Assembly (NCBI GenBank): GCA_017853515.1 | Contig: JAFMJK010000009.1 | Coordinates: 1 to 24,980, forward strand | Reading direction: 5' to 3' | Origin: Chthoniobacterales bacterium | GTDB lineage: Bacteria > Verrucomicrobiota > Verrucomicrobiia > Chthoniobacterales > JACTMZ01 | DNA: 24,980 nt | Shown here: positions 7,417 to 14,467 of the stretch, piece by piece | Layout: every line of letters begins with the position of its first letter | How positions within the stretch are numbered: position 1 is the stretch's first letter | The notes under the pieces: model-generated | Told to the model about the DNA's origin: nothing | The model's input: the letters and a program-made list of their open reading frames with translations, nothing else | Database searches by the model: none | Translations under genes and position numbers: made by a program

Positions 7417-7853
7417 GAACGGCGGCGGCTGTCTTTCTCCGGTTGCTCATCGGCGGGCTTTTCCTTTGGGCCGGGTTGTCCAAACTCGGCTCACCGTTGC
7501 AGACGCTGGCCGCGGTCTATTCGTATCAGATTGTCCTGCCTGATCTGCTCGCTTCGCTCGTCGCGGCGGCGTTGCCTTGGATGGAAATCCTCCTCGGCGC
7601 CGCGTTGCTGGCCGGCATCTGGCTTCCCGTGGCAACGGGATGGACCGCGACTCTGCTGCTTTTTTTCAGCGTGATGACCGCGCAGGCTTGGTGGCGCGGA
7701 TTGCCGATGGACTGCGGCTGCGTCGACCTGAGCGTTTTGCATCCTGCGCTGGCCGCCTTGACCACGCCGGGCGGCGCAACCCTGCGCAACATGGTGCTCC
7801 TCGTTTTGACCGCGCTGCTCGCGGCGCTCGCCAGAAAAAAAGCCGCCGCCTAG
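7413..7853 (+). CDS. MauE/DoxX-like integral membrane protein
   Basis: A 146-residue protein with four predicted helices: FLRLLIGGLFLWAGLSKLG, a second around VLPDLLASLVAAALPWMEILLG, a third around ATLLLFFSVMTAQAWW and a last before the stop. It has the MauE/DoxX-family hallmarks: the F-x-W-A-G-x-SKL opening, a glutamate in LPWMEILLGAAL, and a CxC pair (C101, C103 in MDCGC). MauE itself is needed for maturation of methylamine dehydrogenase, probably through disulfide chemistry; relatives are broadly linked to thiol redox. Coupled to the rhodanese upstream, it may relay electrons or thiols across the membrane, which is an inference. The stop TAG shares the bases CTAG with the TPR gene stop on the other strand. 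Confidence 0.85.
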   Translation: MRTAAAVFLRLLIGGLFLWAGLSKLGSPLQTLAAVYSYQIVLPDLLASLVAAALPWMEILLGAALLAGIWLPVATGWTATLLLFFSVMTAQAWWRGLPMDCGCVDLSVLHPALAALTTPGGATLRNMVLLVLTALLAALARKKAAA

Positions 7854-7864
7854 CGCGCGGCTTT
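7835..7864 (-). terminator. Rho-independent terminator of the hisG operon, lying across both convergent stop codons
   Basis: On the minus strand AAAGCCGC (7857-7864) pairs with GCGGCTTT (7839-7846), with a ten-base loop holding the stop codon of the TPR gene, and is followed by a run of seven T (7835-7841). It lies inside the last codons of the MauE-like gene, whose A-rich Arg-Lys-Lys tail it encodes. On the plus strand only three T follow the stem, so it should act mainly on the hisG-TPR transcript. Confidence 0.7.
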
Positions 7865-9589
7865 GGCTTCGTCGGTTTCCGACGACGCGCTCCCGCGGGC
7901 CGCCTGGAGTTTGGCCGGCAACTCCTTCGAGGACCCTTCCAAAGCAACCGCTTTCTCCCACGAGGCAATGGCGTCCGGACGGCGCCCGAGTCTGTCATAA
8001 AGATCCCCGAGATGCTCGTGCACCGTGGGGTCGGAATCTTCGGCCGACAGCACCACGGCACGCTCGAGCTGCGGCAAAGCCTCCTGGTAGCGGCCCTGCC
8101 GGTAAAGAACCCAGCCGAGGCTGTCGAGATACGCGGCGTTGTCCGGCTCCTGTTCCAGCGCGCGGCGGATGAATTGCTCCGCTTCGGCGAGGTTCTGTCC
8201 CTTCTCCGCCCACATGTAGCCGAGGTAATTGAGCGCGGGTGCGAATTTGTCATCAAGCGCGAGACAGGCGCGAAAATGCTTCTCGGAGCCTGCGTGTTCC
8301 CCCGCGCGCTCGGCGGTCACCCCGTGCTGGAAGTGGAATTCGGCGCTGAGGAATGAAGGCTGGTATTTCGCGGCGAGGTCCGCCGCCATGTCGAAGGCGA
8401 GCAGCGCTTCTTTCCAACGCTTGAGTTGTCCGAGGATCTGCCCCTCGTAGTAAGGCAACTCGGGAAGCCGCGAGAATTTTCCGCGCGCCTGCGAGAGCCA
8501 CCAGACCGCGCGGTCCTCGCTGCCGCTTTTGAGGCAAAGTTCGACCAACTGCAGGTAAAGCCGCGGATCCTCGTCGTTGAGAAGGAGGGCTTTCTCGAAT
8601 TTCTGCAGTGCGCCCGCATGGTCGCCGCGCTCGAGCAGGATGCGCCCGTGTTCGCGGTAAGCGGCAAGGCTCGCGGGATTGTCCGCGACCACCGTCTCGA
8701 GTTCGCTCAACGCCTCTTCCTGCCGGCCGAGCGCGTTGAGGGCGAAGGCCAACCGCTCGCGCGTCAGCGCATCCGAGGGCTGCAGGACGAGGAGGCGCTG
8801 GGCGGAAGTCACGGCATCCTCGAGATGTCCGTAGGCAAAAAAGTAATTGTGCGCGCGCAGGAGCACGGCCGCGTCCTGGCGTCCCAATTCCGCGGCGCGA
8901 CGGTAATGGGCGAGCGCGGGCGCTTTGTCGTGCGACACCGCGTCCGTGCTTTGTCCCCGGTCGTGCAATTCGCGCAGGTCCCCCAACCCGGCCCAGAATT
9001 CGGCATCTTTGTTCTCCTTGCGGCGTGCGGCCTGGTCGAGGATCGCCGCCGCCTCGGACATGCGACCGTTGGCGCGGTAGATGCTGTAGAGGGTTTGGTA
9101 GGGGTCGATGGAGTCGGGCGCGGTGCGCAAAGCCTGTTTGGCGTAGCGCTCGGCGGAATCGAATTTGCGCAACTTGACCACATAGATGCTGGCGATGCGC
9201 AGGGCGACGTCGGCGGAACGCGGGTTTCTGCTCAGCGCGTCTTTGAGGACGGCGAGCGCCTCGGGCACTTCCTCCCGGCCGAGATGGATCGTGGCGAGCC
9301 CCTGCGCCACGGCGAGGTTGGAGGGGTCGAGATCGAGCGCGCGGCGTTTGTGTTTTTCAGCCTGTCCGGGTTCGGACTCCTCGGCCAAGGCTGCGGCGGC
9401 CACGTGGGCCATGACTTCGACCCGCTTGCCGGTCGAAGGCGGCAACGAGAGTTCCACCGGCGCGGGTTGCTCGTCGCCGACCGCGGAGTCGGAGACCAAC
9501 GCGCGGCACGGGGACGGCCCGGACCACGAGAGGAAGGCGCATAGGGAAAGGCTGGCAGCGGCGAACCGCGACCGGAAACCCGCGAACAT
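7850..9589 (-). CDS. Exported tetratricopeptide-repeat protein
   Basis: A 579-residue protein. Residues 1-30 (MFAGFRSRFAAASLSLCAFLSW) look like a signal peptide, followed by a short Pro-rich linker. From about residue 55 to 560 it is built of TPR units of about 34 residues, for example PEALAVLKDALSRNPRSADVALRIASIYV, EEALSELETVVADNPASLAAYREHG and YQEALPQLERAVVLSAEDSDPTVHEHLGDLYDRLG. TPR solenoids bind protein partners, so this is probably a periplasmic scaffold; the partner is unknown. It is third in the hisG / mS38-like / TPR operon, 17 bases after the small gene. The C-terminal tail is short and charged. Confidence 0.9.
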   Translation of the reverse strand: MFAGFRSRFAAASLSLCAFLSWSGPSPCRALVSDSAVGDEQPAPVELSLPPSTGKRVEVMAHVAAAALAEESEPGQAEKHKRRALDLDPSNLAVAQGLATIHLGREEVPEALAVLKDALSRNPRSADVALRIASIYVVKLRKFDSAERYAKQALRTAPDSIDPYQTLYSIYRANGRMSEAAAILDQAARRKENKDAEFWAGLGDLRELHDRGQSTDAVSHDKAPALAHYRRAAELGRQDAAVLLRAHNYFFAYGHLEDAVTSAQRLLVLQPSDALTRERLAFALNALGRQEEALSELETVVADNPASLAAYREHGRILLERGDHAGALQKFEKALLLNDEDPRLYLQLVELCLKSGSEDRAVWWLSQARGKFSRLPELPYYEGQILGQLKRWKEALLAFDMAADLAAKYQPSFLSAEFHFQHGVTAERAGEHAGSEKHFRACLALDDKFAPALNYLGYMWAEKGQNLAEAEQFIRRALEQEPDNAAYLDSLGWVLYRQGRYQEALPQLERAVVLSAEDSDPTVHEHLGDLYDRLGRRPDAIASWEKAVALEGSSKELPAKLQAARGSASSETDEAKAAR

Positions 9590-9606
9590 GGGGCCAAAGA
9601 TAGCCT

Positions 9607-9711
9607 TTAGCTCTTGTAGCGCAAACGCTTCTTGTGGCGGTTGAGCTTCATGCGCTTGCGGCGCTTGTGCTTGGCGATTTTCGCCTTCCGCCTCTTTTTG
9701 ATGGATCCCAT
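9607..9711 (-). CDS. AURKAIP1/COX24-domain small basic protein (mS38-like)
   Basis: A 34-residue protein (MGSIKKRRKAKIAKHKRRKR followed by MKLNRHKKRLRYKS), more than half Lys/Arg/His. It matches the short bacterial AURKAIP1/COX24-domain proteins of Bacteroidota and Verrucomicrobiota, with the shared IAKHK-RKR-K-NRHKKR core. The mitochondrial relative (AURKAIP1, mS38) is a ribosomal small-subunit protein, so a ribosome-associated role is likely but inferred. The gene starts 8 bases after the hisG stop and ends 17 bases before the TPR start. It is short enough to be missed by gene callers. Confidence 0.85.
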   Translation of the reverse strand: MGSIKKRRKAKIAKHKRRKRMKLNRHKKRLRYKS

Positions 9712-9719
9712 GTGTTGCT

Positions 9720-10598
9720 TCAGTAAACCAATTTGTTGAGGGGATACTCTATGATCCCCTCAGCCCCGAGCGCCTTGAGTTGAGGGATAATTTCACGGAC
9801 GACTTTCTCGTCGATGACCGTCTCGACTGCGACCCAACCGTCTTGCGCCAACGGGGAAACGGTAGGATTCCGGAGAGCGGGCAAACGCTCAAGCAAATTC
9901 TCCAGGCTCGCCTTGGGGAGGTTCATCTTGACCCCGACTTTGTCGCGGGCCGCCAGGGCGCCCTGCAACAGGAGGAGAACGCGGTCCATTTTGCCGCGCT
10001 TCCATTCGTCGGAGTAGGCGTCGCGGTTGGCGATGAAAACAGGGTAAGACTCCATGATCGTCTCGAGGATACGGAGCTTGTTGGCGCGCAGCGACGAGCC
10101 GGTCTCGGTAATGTCGACGATGGCATCGACCAAATCGGGCACTTTCACCTCGGTCGCACCCCAGCTGAATTCCACTTCGGCCTCGATGCCGCGGCGCCGG
10201 AAAAATTCCTTGGTCAGGCCGACGGCTTCGGTCGCCACGCGTTTGCCGGCGAGGTCTTCCACTTTTTGCACCGGCGAATCCTCGGGCACGACGACGACCC
10301 AGCGCGTCGGCGCGGCGCTCACTTTGCTGTAGGGAAGATCGCAGAGGGATGCCACGTCGGAATTGTTCTCCGCCACCCAATCACGCCCCGTGATGCCGCA
10401 ATCCAGAAAACCGTCCTCGACGTAGCGGCTGATTTCCTGGGCGCGCAGCAACCGCACCGTCAGTTCGGGATCGTCGACCGAGGGGCGGTAGGAGCGACCC
10501 GCACCGGAAATGAGGAAGCCGGCCTTGGCGAAAAGGCCCAAGGTTTGCTCCATCAAACTGCCGGAGGGCAGGCCGATTTTGAGGCGTTTATCTTCCAT
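9720..10598 (-). CDS. hisG: ATP phosphoribosyltransferase, long form
   Basis: HisG joins ATP and PRPP, the first committed step of histidine biosynthesis, and is feedback-inhibited by histidine. The 292-residue product starts MEDKRLKIGLPSGSLMEQTL. It has the periplasmic-binding-like catalytic domain (YVEDGFLDCGITGRDWV, the RWVVVVPEDSPV strand, RVATEAVGLTKEFF, and the PRPP-binding VDAIVDITETGSSLRANKL) plus a C-terminal ACT-like domain from about residue 215 to the end. This makes it the long, HisZ-independent type. No other his gene lies beside it. The ATG at 10598 is preferred over an upstream one, which adds an unrelated Arg-rich stretch. A possible promoter lies just upstream (10613-10640). 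Confidence 0.95.
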   Translation of the reverse strand: MEDKRLKIGLPSGSLMEQTLGLFAKAGFLISGAGRSYRPSVDDPELTVRLLRAQEISRYVEDGFLDCGITGRDWVAENNSDVASLCDLPYSKVSAAPTRWVVVVPEDSPVQKVEDLAGKRVATEAVGLTKEFFRRRGIEAEVEFSWGATEVKVPDLVDAIVDITETGSSLRANKLRILETIMESYPVFIANRDAYSDEWKRGKMDRVLLLLQGALAARDKVGVKMNLPKASLENLLERLPALRNPTVSPLAQDGWVAVETVIDEKVVREIIPQLKALGAEGIIEYPLNKLVY

Positions 10599-10612
10599 AC
10601 GCGGGAGGGGCG

Positions 10613-10640
10613 AACGTAGAAGAGCCCGCCGGACGGTCAA
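10613..10640 (-). promoter_or_regulatory. Possible sigma-70-like promoter for hisG
   Basis: On the minus strand TTGACC (10635-10640) is followed after 16 bases by TACGTT (10613-10618), leaving room for a transcript start about 8 bases before the hisG ATG. The -35 is close to consensus and the -10 is poor. It lies in the 104-base hisG/OmpA-like divergent spacer. That spacer also holds an 8-bp hairpin at 10646-10665, AAGCCCGC/GCGGGTTT. Confidence 0.3.
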
Positions 10641-10702
10641 GCCCTAAGCCCGCCCGTGCGGGTTTGCATCGGGCGCTGCTCCCTTTAATCTTCCGGGTGC
10701 AG

Positions 10703-11695
10703 ATGCGCCGTCCCTCGGTCATGGAAACGCTCGACGAGGCCCCGCCGCGGTCCGACTCCTGGGCCCGCTGGATCCTCCTCGCGCTCCTCCTTTCGCTCGG
10801 CCTGCACGCCGCGTTCCTCTGGTGGGCGCGCGACTACCAGGTGAAAACTTTCAGCGACTCGTATTACGACCAGATCGTGCCGCGGGCCTTCAAAGTCGAC
10901 CGCGTCGAGATCGATTCGCGCCTGCTCGACGACGGCGATACCACCGCGCCCGAGGAGGAGACAAAACGCCCCGCACCCGTCGCGGTTGATCTGCCGGCGG
11001 AAAATATCGCGGAGGAAAAAGCCGACGTCGTGGCCAAACCCGCCAAGCCCGGACAGCTTGGCATCACCGAGGAAAAAGCGCCGGACATCGGCTTGGCCGC
11101 CGCCGACTCGTTGACCGCACTGGAAGCGGCCACCGCCGCCTCGCTCGACGAGGATCTCGACTCCATGCGCGAAGCTTTGCTCGCCGATGCGCCCTCGTCC
11201 GCCGCGCGCCCCGCGCTCGAACTCGCCGCCGCCGCCGGACAACCCGGAGCCGCAGGCGAAGGCGATGTGCCCGCCGGTTACAGCGACCTCGACGAACTCC
11301 TCCGGCAATCGGGCGGACTCACCGCGGCGAATGCGCCGATCTTCATGCCGTCCGACGTTCTCTTCGGCTACGACGAGTCTTTCCTCCGCCCGGAAGCGGT
11401 GACCAGCCTGCAAAAGCTCGGCGAACTGCTGCGCCGCAACCCGCAGGCGCGCTTCCGCATCGAAGGCTACACCGATTCGTTCGGCGGACCGGAATACAAC
11501 GCGAAGTTGAGCCTGGCCCGCGCCGAGTCGGTGAAGGGCTGGCTCGCGCGGAACATGGGCATCGCCGACTCGCGCATCGACACGCGCGGACTGGGCAGCG
11601 CGAAACCCCTCGTCTCGACCGAGGGTTCCATCGAACAGCAGCAACTCAACCGCCGCGTGGAGATTGTCATTCTCCGCGCCGATGCGGGGCGGTAA
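10703..11695 (+). CDS. Inner-membrane-anchored OmpA-like peptidoglycan-binding protein
   Basis: A 330-residue protein. After a short cytoplasmic N-terminus, one helix (about residues 23-41, WILLALLLSLGLHAAFLWW) anchors it in the inner membrane in a way that recalls TonB/TolA-type anchors. A 170-residue Ala/Glu/Asp/Pro-rich linker follows, then an OmpA C-terminal domain from about residue 215: FGYDESFLRPEAVTSLQKLGELL, RIEGYTDSFGGPEYNAKLSLARAESV and the closing NRRVEIVIL. The TDxxG and NRRVE motifs bind meso-diaminopimelate in peptidoglycan. The protein may span the periplasm between membrane and wall. An in-frame ATG at 10721 is an equally plausible start. It is 15 bases upstream of glnD. Confidence 0.87.
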   Translation: MRRPSVMETLDEAPPRSDSWARWILLALLLSLGLHAAFLWWARDYQVKTFSDSYYDQIVPRAFKVDRVEIDSRLLDDGDTTAPEEETKRPAPVAVDLPAENIAEEKADVVAKPAKPGQLGITEEKAPDIGLAAADSLTALEAATAASLDEDLDSMREALLADAPSSAARPALELAAAAGQPGAAGEGDVPAGYSDLDELLRQSGGLTAANAPIFMPSDVLFGYDESFLRPEAVTSLQKLGELLRRNPQARFRIEGYTDSFGGPEYNAKLSLARAESVKGWLARNMGIADSRIDTRGLGSAKPLVSTEGSIEQQQLNRRVEIVILRADAGR

Positions 11696-11710
11696 AAGCA
11701 CCGCCCGCGC

Positions 11711-14467
11711 ATGAGTTACAACCTCGAATCCATACTCGGACGGGCGGGCGACGATCTCGTGCGGCAGACCGAGGGCCGCACGGCGGCGGAATCGCTCGCC
11801 GCCTACCAGAGATTCAGACGGCTGGAGGAGCACCGCCTGCGTTTGCGCATTTCCTCCGGTGCGGGCGGACGCGAGGTGGTGCGGCAGCGCAGCGACTTGG
11901 TCGACATCCTTTTCTGCCGGCTCTTCGCGCAGGTCTGCACCGAAACAACCGGGAAAGCGAAACCCGAAGGGTTCACCGCCGCGGCCTACGGTGGATACGG
12001 GCGGCGCGAGATGAATCCCTTCAGCGACGTGGACATCATGTTTCTCCACTCGGGACGCAAGACCACGCCGCAGGAAACCGCGGCCGTGCGGGAAATCACG
12101 CGCATGCTCTGGGATATCGGCTTCAAGGTCGGACACGCCGTGCGCTCGGTTCCCGAGGCGGTCGCGCAGGCCAACGAGGACCTGCAGACCAAGACGTCCA
12201 TGCTCGAGTCGCGGTATCTCTGCGGCGACCGCGAGCTGTTCCAGAAATTCCGCGCGGAGTTCGAGAGGAAATGCGTCAAAGGCAAAGAGGATGCCTACCT
12301 CGCGTGGCGCCTGGTCAACCAGCGCGAGTTGCACGAGCAATACGGCCGCATCATTTCCATGCAGGAGCCGAACATCAAACACGGCATGGGCGGCCTGCGC
12401 GATTACCAGAACCTGCTTTGGATCGGCGCGATGCGCTCCGGAGCCAACACCACGGCCAAGCTCGTCGATGAAAAGTTTCTGCGCGAAAGCGAACGCAAAC
12501 TGCTCGAGAAAGCTTATGACTTTCTCCTGCGCGTCCGCACCGAGATGCACTTCATCAACAGGCGCCCGATCGATTCGCTCACACTCTACCTGCAGGGACA
12601 GGTCGCCACGCGCCTGGAATACCCGCAGAAACATATGCTGGCGCGCGTCGAGGCGTTCATGCGCGACTACTACCAGCACACCCGCAACATCCAGCGCATC
12701 GCCGAGACCGCCATCTACCGCATGGTGCCGGAACTCGAACCGGCCAGGGGCGGTCTCAGGGGGCTCTTCGCCCCCCGCACGCCGCGGCCGGAGCGCTTCG
12801 ACGGTTTTTACGCGAAGAGCGGCATGCTCCACGCGGAATCGCCGGCCGTTTTCAGCGAGGATCCGCAACGTCTCATGCGCATGTTCCAGCACGCGCAACT
12901 GCGCCGCCTCGAGTTGTCCCCCGCCCTGCGCGACCTCGTGCGGCGGCGCCTCGGCCTGATCAACCGCACCTTCCAGTATTCCCGCGCGGCCCGCGAGGTG
13001 TTCCTCTCCATTCTTTCGCGCAAGGGCGATGTCGGCCGCATTCTGCGCATGATGCACGAGACCGATTTCCTCGGACGCTACCTTCCTGAATTCGGACGTC
13101 TCACCTGCCTGGTGCAGCACGAATTTTTCCACCGTTACACGGCGGACGAACACACGCTGGTCTGCATCGACAAGCTCGACGAACTCATCACCACGGAAAA
13201 CCCCAAGCTGCGGGGCTACCGCGATCTTTTCCAAAAAGACGACGACCCGGCCACGCTCTATCTCGCGCTGCTCCTCCACGACACCGGCAAGGCCGAACAC
13301 CGACGGCACCACGAGGACGCCAGCGCGACCATGGCTTCGAAGGTCGGACGCCGCCTGCAGCTTTCTTCCGCGCAGAAGCGCGAACTCATCTCCCTCGTCG
13401 ACAACCACGGCCTGCTCTCGAAAACCGCGCAGTCGCGCAATCTCGAGGATTCCGCGACCATCGCGCACTTCTGCGAAATCCTGCAGGACCCGGAATACCT
13501 GGATCCCCTCATGCTCGTCACTCTGGCCGACGGACAGGGCACAAGCGACGCGAACTGGTCCGACTGGAAAGAGGGTCTCGTCTGGCAGCTTTACCGCTCG
13601 TCGCGCGCCTACTTCGAACAGGGTCCGGAATACTTCGAGAAACGCCGCGTCGATTTCGAGGAGCTGAAAAAAGAAGTCCGCTCGAAGTTGGCCGCCGACT
13701 ACGGCGAGGAACTCGACGCGCACTTCACCCAGATGCCGGAACGCTACTTCCGCACCTACAACGCCTCGGAAATCGCCGGCCATCTGCGCACCTTCCGGAA
13801 ATTTTACCACCAGGAGACGGAAGAAGATCGCAGCGCGCTCAGCCCGGTCATCAAGTGGATGCACCACCCCGGCCTGGGGCACAGCGAAGTCCTCGTCTGC
13901 GGCTGGGATAACCCGGGATTCATCCGCCGCATCTGCGGCGCGTTCCTCTCCGCGCGCGTCAACGTGCTCAGCGCCGACATCAACACGCGCGCCGACAACC
14001 TCGTGCTCGACATCTTCCGCGTCTGCGACGCGCGCCACGAACCGGTTCCGTCCGAGCGCGACCACCGCCTCGTCCAGAAGCTCCTCGACGAATCGCTGGC
14101 CGATCCGCATTTCGATTTCGCCCCGCACATCGCCAAGGCCCGGCAAAAAATCGGCTACCGCATGTCCCAGGAGGCGGAAATCCCCACGCGCATCACCATC
14201 GACAACCGCGGGCATCCTTCCTTCACCATCGTCGACATCCAGTCACCCGACCGCATCGGATTGCTTTACGACTTGTTCGGCGCGCTCACCGATCTGGGAC
14301 TCTCGCTCGAGCTGGCCCGCATCACCACGGAGAAAGAAGTCGCGCTCGACACGTTCTATGTCTACCGCGCATCGGACGGCGCCAAACTTTCCGGGGACGA
14401 GGAAATCGCGAATCTCCAGCGCACCTTGCAACAAGCCGCCACGGCCGGCAGCACATCCGTGCCATGA
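11711..14467 (+). CDS. glnD: PII uridylyltransferase/uridylyl-removing enzyme GlnD
   Basis: GlnD senses glutamine and adds or removes UMP on the PII signalling protein, controlling nitrogen assimilation. At 918 residues it is full length. In order it shows the nucleotidyltransferase site GGYGRREMNPFSDVDIMFL (residues 94-112, catalytic acids D106 and D108), a linker, the HD hydrolase site LLHDTGKAEHRRHHE near residue 520 with KTAQSRNLEDS after it, and two C-terminal ACT domains starting near 726 (EVLVCGWDNPGFIRRICGAF) and 834 (PSFTIVDIQSPDRIGLLYDLF). All motifs needed for both activities are intact. No PII or glutamine synthetase gene is visible here. The stop overlaps the next gene in ATGA, so coupling with the permease is likely. 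Confidence 0.95.
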   Translation: MSYNLESILGRAGDDLVRQTEGRTAAESLAAYQRFRRLEEHRLRLRISSGAGGREVVRQRSDLVDILFCRLFAQVCTETTGKAKPEGFTAAAYGGYGRREMNPFSDVDIMFLHSGRKTTPQETAAVREITRMLWDIGFKVGHAVRSVPEAVAQANEDLQTKTSMLESRYLCGDRELFQKFRAEFERKCVKGKEDAYLAWRLVNQRELHEQYGRIISMQEPNIKHGMGGLRDYQNLLWIGAMRSGANTTAKLVDEKFLRESERKLLEKAYDFLLRVRTEMHFINRRPIDSLTLYLQGQVATRLEYPQKHMLARVEAFMRDYYQHTRNIQRIAETAIYRMVPELEPARGGLRGLFAPRTPRPERFDGFYAKSGMLHAESPAVFSEDPQRLMRMFQHAQLRRLELSPALRDLVRRRLGLINRTFQYSRAAREVFLSILSRKGDVGRILRMMHETDFLGRYLPEFGRLTCLVQHEFFHRYTADEHTLVCIDKLDELITTENPKLRGYRDLFQKDDDPATLYLALLLHDTGKAEHRRHHEDASATMASKVGRRLQLSSAQKRELISLVDNHGLLSKTAQSRNLEDSATIAHFCEILQDPEYLDPLMLVTLADGQGTSDANWSDWKEGLVWQLYRSSRAYFEQGPEYFEKRRVDFEELKKEVRSKLAADYGEELDAHFTQMPERYFRTYNASEIAGHLRTFRKFYHQETEEDRSALSPVIKWMHHPGLGHSEVLVCGWDNPGFIRRICGAFLSARVNVLSADINTRADNLVLDIFRVCDARHEPVPSERDHRLVQKLLDESLADPHFDFAPHIAKARQKIGYRMSQEAEIPTRITIDNRGHPSFTIVDIQSPDRIGLLYDLFGALTDLGLSLELARITTEKEVALDTFYVYRASDGAKLSGDEEIANLQRTLQQAATAGSTSVP

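Noticed and set aside
10646..10665. Hairpin between hisG and the OmpA-like gene as a terminator
   Set aside because: No gene ends here, since both neighbours start from this spacer; at most a regulatory or chance structure.
10685..14215. A 1176-residue minus-strand open frame over the OmpA-like and glnD genes
   Set aside because: It is antisense to glnD, whose motifs are complete, and its translation is a featureless Arg/Gly/Glu/Val-rich string; a high-GC shadow.
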